A DNA stretch of 64,000 nt from Sphingopyxis indica (GCF_900188185.1 NZ_FZPA01000001.1:310001-374000); one strand, 5' to 3'; positions 1 through 8,846 are shown, counted from the stretch's first letter. Numbers and translations: made by a program. Notes: generated by a model from the sequence alone, not told the origin.

Positions 1-4
1 CAGG

Positions 5-34
5 AGATGGGCTCCCGCCTTCGCGGGAGCGCAC
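5..34. repeat. Half of a dispersed palindromic repeat (family A)
   Basis: The palindrome GCTCCCGCCTTCGCGGGAGC lies at 11-30, preceded by GGAGATGG. It is the right half of a two-palindrome unit seen complete at 5218-5303, 22424-22512 and elsewhere. The left half would lie beyond the window edge. Confidence 0.85.
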
Positions 35-74
35 GGGCTTGTTCAGTCAAAAGTGATCAGGCTCCAGACGAAGC

Positions 75-104
75 CGCCCGCCGCGCCGGGATGCGCGGCG
101 GGCG
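75..104 (-). terminator. GC-rich hairpin after the phoX-like gene
   Basis: A perfect 12-bp stem (75-86 with 93-104) closes a 6-nt loop about 10 bases beyond the stop codon of the phosphatase gene. No T-run follows, so a role in termination or mRNA end protection is inferred from position only. Confidence 0.4.
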
Positions 105-113
105 TCGGTCGCG

Positions 114-1985
114 TCAGTTGCCGATCGGCGCGCTGTCTTCGCGCTGAATCACTACCGTCGACGAGCGCGGTTCCTCGCCGTCGACCGGCCAGTTGCCGTT
201 CGGATGCTGGATGTTCACGAAGAAGGTCTTGAGATCGGGCGTATAGGCAAGGCCGGTGATCTCGCAGCCGTTGGGACCGACGAGGAAGCGCTTCGATTCC
301 TTCGTCGTCTGGTCGATGTAGAACATCGCATTGTGGCCGAAGGTGCCGTCGATGGTCGTGCCCGGAACGCCCGAATTGCCGGGGACGCTGTGGTCGGTCT
401 GCACCCACAGGCGGCCCTGCGGGTCGATGCGGATGCCGTCGGGGCTCGAAAAAGTGTCGCCGTCGATGTCGCCGATGAGGTTGCTGCCACCCGCCGCGAG
501 CGACGGATCGCCGGCGAGCAGGAAGATTTCCCAGCTGAAGCCCGTCGCCAGCGGATCGTTGCCCGTCTCGCTGAACCTGATGATATGGCCGTGCAGGTTG
601 GTGACGCGCGGGTTGGCGGCGTCGGTGACCGCGCGGCGGCTGTTGTTGGTCAGGGTGACGAAGACCGCGCTGTTGTCGGGCGCGACCGTGATCCATTCGG
701 GGCGATCCATCACCGTGCCGCCCGCGACGCGCGCCGCGGACGGGCAGTTGATCAGCACGTCGGCCTGATTGTTGAAATCGACCGTCGTGGGCGCCGGCGG
801 CGTCGTGCTCTGGCTGACATTGCCGGGGTCCTGCGCGCCCGCGGTCAGGCCGTTGACGCCCACGCTCAGCTCGCGCCACTCGCCCGAACCGTCGGCGTTG
901 AAGCGTGCGACATAGAGGGTGCCATAATCGAGCAGGTCGGTGTTCGCGGCGCGGTTGTCGGGATTGAACGCCCGGTCGGGGACGAATTTATAGATGCAGC
1001 CCGGCGTCGAATCGTCGCCCATATAGAAAGCGACGCGATTGTCGCCGTTCGCCATGAAGGCGACATTCTCGTGGCTGAAGCGGCCCATCGCGGTGCGCTT
1101 CGTCGGGGTCGCGAGTTCGCGCAGCGGGTCGATCTCGACCACCCAGCCGTAATTATGCTCGGGCTGCGTCGGGTCGAGATAATTGTCGGTCGTCTCTTCG
1201 CAGGTGAGGTAGGTGTTCCACGGCGTCCGGCCGCTCGAGCAATTGTTGAGCATCCCCTTGATCGTGCCCGACAGCACGCCCGCGGCAGGGCCGCCGGCGC
1301 GATAGCTGCCGTTGCCGGTATAGCGCTTGTTATAGGTCGATCCGTCCTTGACCGCCCAGCTGCCGTCGCTGCCCTTCGCGACCTCGACCACGCCGATCCC
1401 GACCGCCGACAGCGCGAGCGCCTTTTGGTCGGCCGAGGCGGTGGCGGGGTCATAGTCGCCCGCCATCAATATGTTGAAATCGGGATATTCGAAGTTGATC
1501 GCCAGCAGCCCGCCTGTGTTCGGATCAACGTCGGGCAGCTCGAAATATTCCATGCCGTCATGGTTGCCGCCGGCCCATTTCTCGGCGTCGGCGGGGGTGG
1601 GGTAGCTGCCCGAATAGGGTGCGCCCGATTCGATCGAATCGCCGGCTTTCAGCAGCACCGCGACCGAATAGCCCGCGGGCACGGTAACCGTATCGTCCTC
1701 GTTCGCCTCGACCGGCTCGAACGTCACCTCATAGCTGACCGGCGTCGGCGTCGGCGTGGGGGTTGGCGTCGGGGTCGGGGTGGGGGTCGGCGTCGGGCTC
1801 GAATCGTCGTCATCGCAGCCGGCGAGCGCCACGGCGGGGATCACCGATAGGCCGAGCAGGCCCTTGCGCAGGATCGAGCGGCGCGACGGGTTGCCGGCGA
1901 CGATCGCTTCCAGGCTGTCGGGTCCGTTCAAATCGTCGGTATCGCGGCGGTACGGCGCGCGCGCCTCGTCGGTCAGATATGACAT
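114..1985 (-). CDS. phoX: PhoX-family (DUF839) alkaline phosphatase, Tat-exported lipoprotein
   Basis: Predicted secreted phosphatase of the PhoX/DUF839 family, enzymes that release phosphate from organic monoesters in the periplasm using calcium and iron. The 623-residue product starts with a twin-arginine signal (SRRSILRK, residues 34-41) ending in a lipobox LAGC with Cys57, followed by four Asp and a Pro-Thr repeat linker (about residues 63-83) before the catalytic region. The start at 1985 is chosen because AAGGGG lies just upstream; an upstream start would add 18 unrelated residues. Asp right after the lipid Cys is an inner-membrane retention signal in E. coli; whether this holds here is unknown. 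A possible PHO box lies 124 bp upstream. The family call is firm; substrate and cofactors are inferred. Confidence 0.85.
   Translation of the reverse strand: MSYLTDEARAPYRRDTDDLNGPDSLEAIVAGNPSRRSILRKGLLGLSVIPAVALAGCDDDDSSPTPTPTPTPTPTPTPTPTPVSYEVTFEPVEANEDDTVTVPAGYSVAVLLKAGDSIESGAPYSGSYPTPADAEKWAGGNHDGMEYFELPDVDPNTGGLLAINFEYPDFNILMAGDYDPATASADQKALALSAVGIGVVEVAKGSDGSWAVKDGSTYNKRYTGNGSYRAGGPAAGVLSGTIKGMLNNCSSGRTPWNTYLTCEETTDNYLDPTQPEHNYGWVVEIDPLRELATPTKRTAMGRFSHENVAFMANGDNRVAFYMGDDSTPGCIYKFVPDRAFNPDNRAANTDLLDYGTLYVARFNADGSGEWRELSVGVNGLTAGAQDPGNVSQSTTPPAPTTVDFNNQADVLINCPSAARVAGGTVMDRPEWITVAPDNSAVFVTLTNNSRRAVTDAANPRVTNLHGHIIRFSETGNDPLATGFSWEIFLLAGDPSLAAGGSNLIGDIDGDTFSSPDGIRIDPQGRLWVQTDHSVPGNSGVPGTTIDGTFGHNAMFYIDQTTKESKRFLVGPNGCEITGLAYTPDLKTFFVNIQHPNGNWPVDGEEPRSSTVVIQREDSAPIGN
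1741..1797. repeat. Hexanucleotide tandem repeat coding the Pro-Thr linker
   Basis: Repeats of GGCGTC/GGGGTC encode about ten Pro-Thr pairs between the lipobox and the catalytic domain of the phosphatase. Such tracts can change length by slippage in whole codons without breaking the frame. Confidence 0.7.
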
Positions 1986-2108
1986 GCAGTGCCCCTTTTC
2001 GCTGTGGCTGTGGATGCGAAAGGCGGCATGCCCTCGCATTGGCGGGGCGGTGGTCGCAGAGCGGCGTTGCGCCGTCGTTGCAATATTGCGTCAAAACAAA
2101 GTTTGCAG

Positions 2109-2126
2109 GTTACGCTCTTGTTACAA
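2109..2126 (-). promoter_or_regulatory. Candidate PHO box upstream of phoX
   Basis: On the minus strand two 7-nt direct repeats, TTGTAAC and GCGTAAC, are separated by 4 nt (11-nt period). This is the layout of PhoB sites (consensus CTGTCAT-N4-CTGTCAT). The match is partial, but the position 124 bp upstream of a PhoX-type phosphatase gene supports it. The same bases overlap a 17-bp palindrome at 2114-2130. Confidence 0.4.
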
Positions 2127-2137
2127 GAGCTTGCGAG

Positions 2138-2551
2138 TCACCTGGCGAGCCAGCGCCCAAAGACCTGGACGCCCTGCGGTTCCCAGCCCAGATGGCGATA
2201 GAGCGTCGCCGCATCGTTGCCGTCGCGGACCATCAACTCGACCTTCGGGCAGCCTTGCCCGCGCAGCCAGTCGCACGCCGCGTCGAGCAGCCGGCGCGCA
2301 AGGCCTTCGCCGCGCCTCGCGGGGGCGACGCCCAGATAATAGATCCAGCCGCGATGCCCGTCGAAGCCCGCCATCACCGTCCCGGCGATTGCGCTCCCTT
2401 TCTCGGCGACGAGCACCGTCGCGGCGGCATGGCCGAGCGCGCGGTCGAAATCGGCTTGCGGGTCGTTCCATGGCCGCGTGAGGTCGCACGCGCGCCACAG
2501 CGCGATCACCGCCGCGGCGTCGCTCGTTCGCGCCGCCCGGATCGCGGTCAC
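2138..2551 (-). CDS. GNAT-family N-acetyltransferase (YpeA-like)
   Basis: Single-domain GNAT acetyltransferase of 137 residues that should transfer an acetyl group from acetyl-CoA; the acceptor is unknown. The acetyl-CoA-binding motif appears as ARRGEGLARRLL near residue 80 and the C-terminal half carries the usual LYRHLGW strand. The GTG start at 2551 overlaps the pth stop as GTGA, so translation is probably coupled to pth. A longer frame running back into pth is rejected because its extra residues are only arginine-rich read-through of the pth 3' end. Resemblance to YpeA-type proteins is general and gives no substrate. Confidence 0.8.
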   Translation of the reverse strand: MTAIRAARTSDAAAVIALWRACDLTRPWNDPQADFDRALGHAAATVLVAEKGSAIAGTVMAGFDGHRGWIYYLGVAPARRGEGLARRLLDAACDWLRGQGCPKVELMVRDGNDAATLYRHLGWEPQGVQVFGRWLAR

Positions 2552-3117
2552 GGCTGCAACCGCAGCGCGAGGTCGCTCTGGAAGCGCGCCTCGTCGCCGT
2601 CGGCGAGCCACGGCGCCTCCGCCGCGATCGCGCCGAGCAGGTCGGTCAGCGGCTCGATCTCGCTCTTTGCATAATTGCCGAGGACATGGCCGGTCACCCG
2701 GTCCTTGTGCCCCGGATGGCCGATCCCGATGCGCACGCGCCGGAAATCGTCGCCGATATGCGCGATCATGCTGCGGATGCCATTATGCCCCGCCGCGCCG
2801 CCGCCCTGCTTGACCTTTACCTTCATCGGCGCGAGGTCGAGTTCGTCGTAAAAGGCGGTGACGTCCTGCGGCGCCAGCTTGTAGAAATCCATCGCGGCGC
2901 GCACGCTGCGGCCGCTTTCGTTCATGAAGGTCGCGGGTTTGAGCAGCAGCACGCGCTCGCGGCCGATGCGGCCGTCCTGCAGCCAGCCCTGGAATTTCTT
3001 CGCGGGCGCCGAAAAGCCGTGCATGTCGGCGATGACGTCGAGCGCCATGAAGCCGACATTGTGGCGGTGCATCGCATATTGGGGCCCGGGATTGCCGAGG
3101 CCGACCCATAGCTGCAT
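2548..3117 (-). CDS. pth: Peptidyl-tRNA hydrolase
   Basis: Cytosolic enzyme that cleaves peptidyl-tRNA released from stalled ribosomes, recycling the tRNA. The 189-residue protein has the family landmarks: GLGNPGPQY near the N terminus, HNVGF with the catalytic His, FMNESG, the DELDL segment carrying the catalytic Asp and GGGAAGHNGIRS. The start MQLWVGLGNPG at 3117 is preceded by GGAGGGG; an in-frame extension upstream is only translated repeat. It lies downstream of rplY in the same direction, an order common in bacteria, with a repeat element between them. The downstream acetyltransferase overlaps its stop. Confidence 0.97.
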   Translation of the reverse strand: MQLWVGLGNPGPQYAMHRHNVGFMALDVIADMHGFSAPAKKFQGWLQDGRIGRERVLLLKPATFMNESGRSVRAAMDFYKLAPQDVTAFYDELDLAPMKVKVKQGGGAAGHNGIRSMIAHIGDDFRRVRIGIGHPGHKDRVTGHVLGNYAKSEIEPLTDLLGAIAAEAPWLADGDEARFQSDLALRLQP

Positions 3118-3123
3118 ATCAAA

Positions 3124-3248
3124 AACCCCTCCACGTTCGGGGAGGGGCAGCGAGCCCCGGATCCAGTCCGGGGCGCAGCGGGGTGGGCACTGGGCTCCGC
3201 GCGACCCCCAAAACCCCACCCCAACCCCTCCCCCGAAGGGGAGGGGCC
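3124..3248. repeat. Palindromic repeat cluster between rplY and pth
   Basis: Inverted C/G-rich units fill the 143-bp gap: CCCTCCCC/GGGGAGGGG-type arms near 3124-3148 and 3226-3248, with an internal hairpin AGCCCCGGATC...GATCC-type arm pair near 3153-3174. They could form a transcript hairpin between rplY and pth. This is a different sequence family from the GCTCCCGC palindromes. Confidence 0.6.
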
Positions 3249-3260
3249 AGAGCTTGGTGA

Positions 3261-3905
3261 TCAGGCTTCTTCGCCGCCTTCGGCAGCGGCTTCGCCTTCG
3301 CCCTCGTCCTTGGTCGTATCGCCTTCGCTCGACTTCATCGCCGAGGGGGCAACGATCGTCGCGATGGTGAAGTCGCGATCGGTGATCGCGCTCTCGCTGC
3401 CGGCGGGCAGCGTCACATTGCTGATATGGATCGAATCGCCGACGTCATAGCCGGTGACGTCGATCGCGATCTCGTCGGGGATGTGCGCGGCGTCGCAGAC
3501 GAGCTCGAGCTCGTGGCGAACGATGTTCAGCACGCCGCCGCGCTTCAGGCCCGGCGCCAGCTCTTCGTTCTGGAACACGACCGGCACCGACACATGGACC
3601 TTGGCGTCCTTGGCGATGCGCAGGAAGTCGGCGTGGATCGGGCGATCCTTGACCGGGTGGAAAGCGACGTCCTTGGGCAGCGTGCGGATGGTCTTGCCGC
3701 CGACTTCGATCATCACGACCGAGTTCATGAAATGACCCGTCATCAGCTGCTTGACCAGCAGCTTTTCCTCGACGTGGATCATCAGGGGTTCTTCCTTGCC
3801 GCCATAGACGACGGCGGGGACGCGGCCGTTGCGACGCAGGTCACGCGAGGCTCCCTTGCCTCCGCGTTCGCGCGTCTCGGCCGTCAGCGTCAGCTGATCG
3901 CTCAT
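3261..3905 (-). CDS. rplY: 50S ribosomal protein L25 / Ctc (bL25, two-domain form)
   Basis: 5S-rRNA-binding protein of the large ribosomal subunit, in the long TL5/Ctc form. The N-terminal L25 domain (residues 1-95, with [21 protein letters not shown]) binds 5S rRNA. It is followed by the TL5 beta domain and a disordered acidic C-terminal tail rich in Glu and Ala. The 214-residue length fits Ctc-type proteins of alphaproteobacteria. The start at 3905 is preceded by GGAGAAA. It heads the rplY-pth-acetyltransferase unit and is transcribed divergently from rnpB. Confidence 0.96.
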   Translation of the reverse strand: MSDQLTLTAETRERGGKGASRDLRRNGRVPAVVYGGKEEPLMIHVEEKLLVKQLMTGHFMNSVVMIEVGGKTIRTLPKDVAFHPVKDRPIHADFLRIAKDAKVHVSVPVVFQNEELAPGLKRGGVLNIVRHELELVCDAAHIPDEIAIDVTGYDVGDSIHISNVTLPAGSESAITDRDFTIATIVAPSAMKSSEGDTTKDEGEGEAAAEGGEEA

Positions 3906-4049
3906 AATATTTCTCCGAGAAACAGTTCAACAAGCCCGCCACGCCTCCAGGGATGACCATGACGGAAGCGCGGGCGCATAGCGGGGAAGCGACGGAAATG
4001 CAAGCGGCAACGGCCGTCGCCAACCGCCCTATCGCCATGTCGCGCACTT

Positions 4050-4062
4050 CGCGCTATAAGGG
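4050..4062 (+). promoter_or_regulatory. Probable -10 region of rnpB
   Basis: GCTATAAGG lies 8-15 bp upstream of the 5' end of RNase P RNA, where a -10 hexamer is expected for a highly expressed stable RNA. The -35 region is not obvious. Confidence 0.4.
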
Positions 4063-4065
4063 ATC

Positions 4066-4456
4066 GTGCCAGAGGGTCGGGCGATCGCCGCCGCGCGTCA
4101 GCGCGGGGGAGGAAAGTCCGGGCTCCACGGAAACCACGGTGCCGGATAACGTCCGGCGGCTTCGGGCAACCGGAGTCAGGGAAAGTGCCACAGAGAGAAG
4201 ACCGCCAAAGGCTTCGGCCCGGCGAAAGGTGAAAGGGTGCGGTAAGAGCGCACCGCGCGGACGGTAACGGACGCGGCACGGCAAACCCCACCGGGAGCAA
4301 GGTCGAATAGGGATGGCATGGGGTGACCCAGGGCTGGTTCCGGCCCCGCCGTCCGGGTTGACTGCTTGAGCGTCCGGGCAACCGGCCGCCTAGAGGAATG
4401 ATCGCCCATCCCCGGAAACGGGGTGGACAGAACCCGGCTTACAGACCCTCTGGCCA
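4066..4456 (+). ncRNA. rnpB: RNase P RNA (bacterial type A)
   Basis: Catalytic RNA that removes 5' leaders from pre-tRNA. The conserved core is directly visible: GAGGAAAGTCCGGGCTCC at 4109-4126, the ACAGAGAGAAGACCGCC block near 4190-4206, AGGAATGATCGCC near 4395, and ACAGAACCCGGCTTA with CAGACCC near the 3' end. Helix P1 closes between GCCAGAGGGTC (4068-4078) and GACCCTCTGGC (4444-4454). The ends given are those of P1 plus a few bases. The gene stands alone between rplY (divergent) and a small membrane-protein gene. Confidence 0.97.
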
Positions 4457-4532
4457 TTCTCTCCCCTGCAGGCGCGGAACTGGCCGCGCAGGCGGCGCGT
4501 TGCTTTTGACGCAAGAGAACGGGAGACCGAGC

Positions 4533-4691
4533 ATGAAAGTCGTCGAAGACCATATCGAAGTCACCGACGAAGAAGCCTCGAGCGGGATCAAGGGGCAGGG
4601 CGTCCGCTATGTCCTCGGCATTTCGATTTTTCTCGCGGTGATCGTCCTCTCGGCGGTGTGGATCATCCCGGCGTTGCTGCGTCAGGGATAG
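4533..4691 (+). CDS. Small single-pass membrane protein (52 residues)
   Basis: Unknown function. The 52-residue product has an acidic N-terminal third (VEDHIEVTDEEASS) and one hydrophobic helix, roughly residues 27-48, ending in LLRQG. A GGGAGACC ribosome-binding site precedes the ATG. It follows rnpB in the same direction after 76 bp, and its stop overlaps the 3' end of the convergent greB gene by 10 bp. The clear ribosome-binding site and the protein-like composition make it a credible gene; small membrane proteins like this are often missed. Confidence 0.75.
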   Translation: MKVVEDHIEVTDEEASSGIKGQGVRYVLGISIFLAVIVLSAVWIIPALLRQG

Positions 4692-5164
4692 TCGACCGCA
4701 ACGACTTCCCATTCCTTGGGACCGGCGGGCAGCACGACCGTCCTGAGGTCGCCGATCGCTGCGCCGCGCAAGGCGCGCGCGAGCGGGCTGTTCCAGCCGA
4801 TGCGTCCCGCGCCGGCATCGGCTTCGTCGTCGCCGACCAGGGTGACGGTGCGCCGCATATCCTCTTCGTCGGCGAGCTCGACCGTCGCGCCGAACCAGAT
4901 GCGGCTCCTGTCGGGCTGCTGCGCGGGATCGACGACGCGCGCGGCCTTCATCCGCCGCGCGAGAAAAGCGAGCCGCCGGTCGATCTCGCGCAGCCGCTTG
5001 CGGCCATAGATATAATCGCCATTTTCGCTGCGGTCGCCATTGCCCGCCGCCCAGCTGATCGTCTCGACGAGCTTCGGCCGTTCGTCGCCGAGCAGCGCGT
5101 CATATTCGGCGCGCAGCGCGGCAAAGCCCGCGGGGCTGATGATGTTGCTGCGCTCCCCTGTCAT
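4682..5164 (-). CDS. greB: Transcription elongation factor GreB
   Basis: Factor that enters the RNA polymerase secondary channel and stimulates cleavage of backtracked RNA. The 160-residue product shows the N-terminal coiled coil with the acidic tip (NGDRSENGDYIYGRKRLREIDRRL, given here as landmark residues around 42-65, with Asp and Glu at the tip) and the C-terminal FKBP-like half ending in PAGPKEWEVVAVDYP. The YIYGRKRLREID stretch and the length favour GreB over GreA. The ATG at 5164 has AGGAGA upstream. Its 3' end overlaps the convergent small membrane-protein gene. A repeat pair separates it from the transglycosylase gene upstream. Confidence 0.92.
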   Translation of the reverse strand: MTGERSNIISPAGFAALRAEYDALLGDERPKLVETISWAAGNGDRSENGDYIYGRKRLREIDRRLAFLARRMKAARVVDPAQQPDRSRIWFGATVELADEEDMRRTVTLVGDDEADAGAGRIGWNSPLARALRGAAIGDLRTVVLPAGPKEWEVVAVDYP

Positions 5165-5217
5165 CCGCTCATCTCCTGGCGCGTGCCCCCTGTGAATAAA
5201 TCCCTCGGGAAAGGCGT

Positions 5218-5303
5218 GTGTCCCCGCGAAGGCGGGGACCCATCTCCGGCAGGCGCAAGATGGAGCCGTCGGACGATGGGCTCCCGCCTTCGCGGGAGCA
5301 CAC
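5218..5303. repeat. Two-palindrome repeat unit (family A)
   Basis: GTCCCCGCGAAGGCGGGGAC at 5220-5239 and GCTCCCGCCTTCGCGGGAGC at 5280-5299 form two short hairpins joined by a linker. The outer flanks GTGT and ACAC are inverted, so the whole unit is itself a palindrome. Confidence 0.9.
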
Positions 5304-5339
5304 GGCTCGTTTGGGCGAAAGCGATGCCGACGCGGATCG

Positions 5340-7373
5340 TCACCCCGGCGTCGGTTTGCCGAGATAGAAGCTGAGCGGCGCGTCGGGCAGCTTGCGCCCG
5401 TCGTCGCGCAGCGTGTCGTAAACCACGGCATTTTCGAGCACGCGCTGGACGTAATTCTTCGTTTCAAAGATCGGAATCGCCTCGATCCAGTCGACCATGC
5501 TGATCGCGCCGGTGCGCGGATCGCCGTTGGCGCGCAGCCATTTGTTCACATTGCCGGGCCCGGCGTTATAGGCGGCGACCGCGAGCGGATAGCTGCCGCC
5601 GAAATAACGCAGCATCTGCTGAAAATAGGTGGACCCAAGCGTCATATTATAACTGCTGTCGGTGGTCAGCGCCGAAGCATCGTAGCTGAGCCCCAGCTTG
5701 CCCGCGACTTCGCGTGCGGTGCCGGGCATCAGCTGCATCATCCCGCGCGCGCCGGCGTGGCTGATCGCCTGACGGTCGAACTGGCTCTCCTGCCGGCTGA
5801 TCGCGTGGATGAAGGTCCAGTTGCCCTCGTGCCCCGCTGGCACGCGCACCGTCGGAAAGCCCGATACCTCGACCGCGTCGAGGCTGTTCGCCTGCGCGCT
5901 GCGCCCGATCATCACACCCAGGTCGGGGCGGCCGATCTGTTTCGCGAGCTGGCCCGCGAGCACATGGTCGGCGGGGGTCGTCGCCTCCTGTGCGAGCGCG
6001 CGCAGGAACAACGACTGCTCGCGCCACGCGCCGATCTCGCCGAGCGCACGCGCGGCGCGGACGAGGCGATCGTCCTCGAACGCGGCCCGTTCGGCTTGCG
6101 AGACCTGCACTTTCGGCTCGGGCAGCGGCTTCGGCTGCGGCCGGTGCAGCCGCTCGAGCGACAATTGGCCATAGAATTGGTCATAATGCTGCGCGGCGTC
6201 GGCGAATTCGGCGTTGGCGGCGTCGCGCTTGCCCGCCGCGAGTTCGGCGCGGCCCGCCCAATAATAGCCCTTGGTCCGCGTCTGCGCCGAGCGCGCGGCG
6301 TCGCCATAGGCCCTGAACATCCGCGCGGCATCGGCGGGACGGCCGATGTCCTTGAGCGCGATCTGACCGGCGAGCCACGCGAGCGACGTATAATCGTCGC
6401 GCACCCCCAGCGGGGTTTCGCGCACCACCGTGCCCGGCGGCAGCGCGTCGTCGAGCCGGCTCGCGATATTAAAGGCGGTCAGCTTGTCGCCCCCCGCGTC
6501 GGCGAGGCGCGCGTTGGTGAGCAAGGTTTCGAGCCATTCCTCGGCGTCGAGCGGCGGCGCCGACAATTGGCGCGGACCGGCGAGCAGCGCGCGCGCTTCG
6601 CCGACGCGGCCCGAGCGGCGCAGCCACGTCGCCTTGGCGGTGATATAGCCCGCATCGGTGCGCAGGATCGACGGATTGGCCGCCTCGACCGCCGCCGCCT
6701 GCATCGCGGCATCGACCGCGCCGCTGCGCATCGCGAGCCTTGCCGCGAACACCGCGCGTTTCTGCGGCGAGGTGAAGCCGAGCTGACGTGCGGCGGCCGC
6801 GGTGTCGTTTGACCACAGCAGGCGGTCCATGCGTGCATCATGGTCGGCCGCCGTCAGCGCGCCGGGGAAGAAAGACAGCACCCGGCTGATCTCGTCGTCG
6901 CTGAGCGAACCGCCGACCCACGCGCGGCGCACCGCGGCATTCGCCTCGTCGCGGCGGCCCGAGGCGTTGAGCGCGAGCGCCAGGCGCAGCTGTCCGCTCG
7001 GCGTCTTCGGCGGATAGGCGGTGAAATAGGCGAGGGTGCGCGCCGGATCATAGCTGTCGACCGCGATCGCCTTTTCGGCGCGAATGCGCATCTTCTCGGC
7101 ATCGGGCCAGCCCTTGTTCGCCATCAGGAAGCGTGACAGCCGGTCGAAGGACGCATTCTGGTCCTGCGTCAGCCGGCGCCATTCGATCAGCGCGTCGCCG
7201 ACCGAATTGGTCGCGCTCGGCGGGGCGGTCGAGACCGACGCGAGCCCCATCTGGGCGCGATACCAGGCCATTTGTTCGGGAGTAAGCTCGCTGGCCGAGG
7301 CCATGCCGGGGATCAACAGGGCGGCCGCGAGGGCGAGGCGGGAAATGGGGGACAGTCGGATCATGCGCGGCAT
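5340..7373 (-). CDS. slt: Soluble lytic murein transglycosylase
   Basis: Periplasmic muramidase that cleaves peptidoglycan strands to 1,6-anhydro-muropeptides. The product (about 677 residues) begins with a signal peptide (ISRLALAAALLIPGMASA), continues as a long alpha-helical superhelix typical of Slt70-like proteins, and ends in a C-terminal SLT domain. That domain has the catalytic Glu in SRQESQF (about residue 532), then GARGMMQLMPGTA and AYNAGPGNV. Two ATGs are close (7373 and 7364); the first is chosen for its spacing from GGAG. It is divergent from dapA. Confidence 0.93.
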   Translation of the reverse strand: MPRMIRLSPISRLALAAALLIPGMASASELTPEQMAWYRAQMGLASVSTAPPSATNSVGDALIEWRRLTQDQNASFDRLSRFLMANKGWPDAEKMRIRAEKAIAVDSYDPARTLAYFTAYPPKTPSGQLRLALALNASGRRDEANAAVRRAWVGGSLSDDEISRVLSFFPGALTAADHDARMDRLLWSNDTAAAARQLGFTSPQKRAVFAARLAMRSGAVDAAMQAAAVEAANPSILRTDAGYITAKATWLRRSGRVGEARALLAGPRQLSAPPLDAEEWLETLLTNARLADAGGDKLTAFNIASRLDDALPPGTVVRETPLGVRDDYTSLAWLAGQIALKDIGRPADAARMFRAYGDAARSAQTRTKGYYWAGRAELAAGKRDAANAEFADAAQHYDQFYGQLSLERLHRPQPKPLPEPKVQVSQAERAAFEDDRLVRAARALGEIGAWREQSLFLRALAQEATTPADHVLAGQLAKQIGRPDLGVMIGRSAQANSLDAVEVSGFPTVRVPAGHEGNWTFIHAISRQESQFDRQAISHAGARGMMQLMPGTAREVAGKLGLSYDASALTTDSSYNMTLGSTYFQQMLRYFGGSYPLAVAAYNAGPGNVNKWLRANGDPRTGAISMVDWIEAIPIFETKNYVQRVLENAVVYDTLRDDGRKLPDAPLSFYLGKPTPG

Positions 7374-7474
7374 GATAGCGGCAAACTCCTTGCAGCGCGC
7401 TGAATAGGCGTCCATTAGGCGGCGCGCCGGCCAATTCTATCGGTTACCGCCGAAATTTTGTAAAGGAGCCTCGC

Positions 7475-8350
7475 ATGTTTTCGGGTTCGATTCCCGCCTT
7501 GGTGACGCCGTTTCGCGACGGGGCGTTCGACGCCCCCGCCTTCGCGCGTCTGGTCGACTGGCAGGTCGGCGAGGGATCGAAAGCGCTCGTGCCGTGCGGG
7601 ACGACAGGCGAGAGCCCGACCCTCGGCTTCGACGAACATTATCGGGTCATCGACTGCTGCATCGAGGCGGCGGCGGGGCGGGTGCCGGTGATCGCCGGCT
7701 GCGGGTCGAACGACACCGCGACCGCGATCCGCCATATGCGCCACGCGCAGGCGGCGGGGGCCGACGCGGCGCTGATCGTCGCGCCCTATTACAACCGGCC
7801 GACGCAGGACGGCCTGCTCGCGCATTTCAAGGCGCTCGCCGACGCGAGCGACCTGCCGATCGTCGTCTATAATGTTCCCGGCCGTACCGTCACCGACATC
7901 AGTGCCGAGACGATGTGCAAGCTCGCCGAAATCCCCAGCGTCGTCGCGGTCAAGGACGCGAGCGGCGACCTCGCCCGCGTGACGATCCATCGCGCCGGCG
8001 CGGGGGCGGGTTTCTGCCAGCTGTCGGGCAACGACGATCTGTGGCTGCCGCACGCCGCGATGGGCGGCGTCGGCTGCATCTCGGTCACCGCGAACGTCGC
8101 GCCGCGCCTCTGCGCCGATTTCGCCGCCGCCTGCGCCGCGGGCGAGTGGAGCCGCGCGCTCGGCTTGCACGACCGCCTGTTCGGCTTGCACAAGGCGATG
8201 TTCTCCGACGCGTCGCCCGGCCCCGCAAAATATGCGCTGTCGCGCGTCCACGACTGGTTTTCGCCCGAAGTGCGCCTACCTATCATTCCGGCGTCCGCCG
8301 CTTCGCGCGCCGCCGTCGATGCCGCGCTCGCCGCGGCTGGAGTTCTCTAG
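7475..8350 (+). CDS. dapA: 4-hydroxy-tetrahydrodipicolinate synthase
   Basis: Condenses pyruvate with aspartate semialdehyde, the first committed step to lysine and meso-diaminopimelate. The 291-residue protein has the family motifs GTTGESPTL, the YNVPGRT loop with the catalytic Tyr, and the Schiff-base Lys in VAVKDASGD near residue 161. AAGGAG stands 8 bases before the ATG. It leads a tight run dapA-smpB-DUF2062 (gap 10 bp, then ATGA overlap) and is divergent from the transglycosylase gene, so both flanks concern cell wall supply or turnover. Confidence 0.97.
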   Translation: MFSGSIPALVTPFRDGAFDAPAFARLVDWQVGEGSKALVPCGTTGESPTLGFDEHYRVIDCCIEAAAGRVPVIAGCGSNDTATAIRHMRHAQAAGADAALIVAPYYNRPTQDGLLAHFKALADASDLPIVVYNVPGRTVTDISAETMCKLAEIPSVVAVKDASGDLARVTIHRAGAGAGFCQLSGNDDLWLPHAAMGGVGCISVTANVAPRLCADFAAACAAGEWSRALGLHDRLFGLHKAMFSDASPGPAKYALSRVHDWFSPEVRLPIIPASAASRAAVDAALAAAGVL

Positions 8351-8360
8351 GTTTCTTCCA

Positions 8361-8846
8361 ATGGCCCGTCCGCAGTCCGCCGCCGAATTCGACAAGAAGA
8401 AGGTCGTCGCCGAAAACCGGCGCGCGCGCTTCGACTATAGCATCGAACAGGTGTTCGAGGCGGGGATCGCCTTGCAGGGGACCGAGGTGAAGTCGCTGCG
8501 CTTCGGCGAAGGGACGATCGCCGAAAGCTATGCCGAGGTCGCGGGCGGCGAGGTGTGGCTGATCAACGCCAATATCCCCGAATTCAGCCACGGCAACCGC
8601 TTCAACCACGAGCCGCGCCGGCCGCGGAAACTGCTGCTCAACGGGCGCGAGATCAACAAGCTGCATGCCGGCGTCGCGCGGCAGGGGATGACGCTCGTGC
8701 CGCTGTCGGTCTATTTCAACAGCCGCGGCCGCGCCAAGGTCGAGCTCGCGCTCGCCAAGGGCAAGAAGGCGCACGACAAGCGCGAGACGATCAAGGAACG
8801 CGACTGGAAGCGCGACAAGCAGCGGCTGATGAAAGAACGCGGATGA
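8361..8846 (+). CDS. smpB: SsrA-binding protein SmpB
   Basis: RNA-binding protein that carries tmRNA to stalled ribosomes for trans-translation. The 161-residue protein has the SmpB beta barrel ([33 protein letters not shown]) and the basic C-terminal tail ([17 protein letters not shown]) that enters the mRNA channel. The start MARPQSA at 8361 is 10 bp after the dapA stop; a longer frame overlapping dapA is not used. The downstream gene starts inside its stop codon. The tmRNA gene itself is not in the window. Confidence 0.97.
   Translation: MARPQSAAEFDKKKVVAENRRARFDYSIEQVFEAGIALQGTEVKSLRFGEGTIAESYAEVAGGEVWLINANIPEFSHGNRFNHEPRRPRKLLLNGREINKLHAGVARQGMTLVPLSVYFNSRGRAKVELALAKGKKAHDKRETIKERDWKRDKQRLMKERG

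Noticed and set aside
4457..4532. Intrinsic terminator after rnpB
   Set aside because: C/G-rich partial dyads are present but none has a stable stem followed by T residues.
5218..5303. CRISPR array
   Set aside because: The dispersed palindromes come in inverted pairs scattered over the window, not in regular direct repeats with unique spacers; no cas gene is present.
7481..7497. tRNA T-loop-like GGTTCGATTCCC
   Set aside because: It lies inside dapA and no cloverleaf can be drawn around it.
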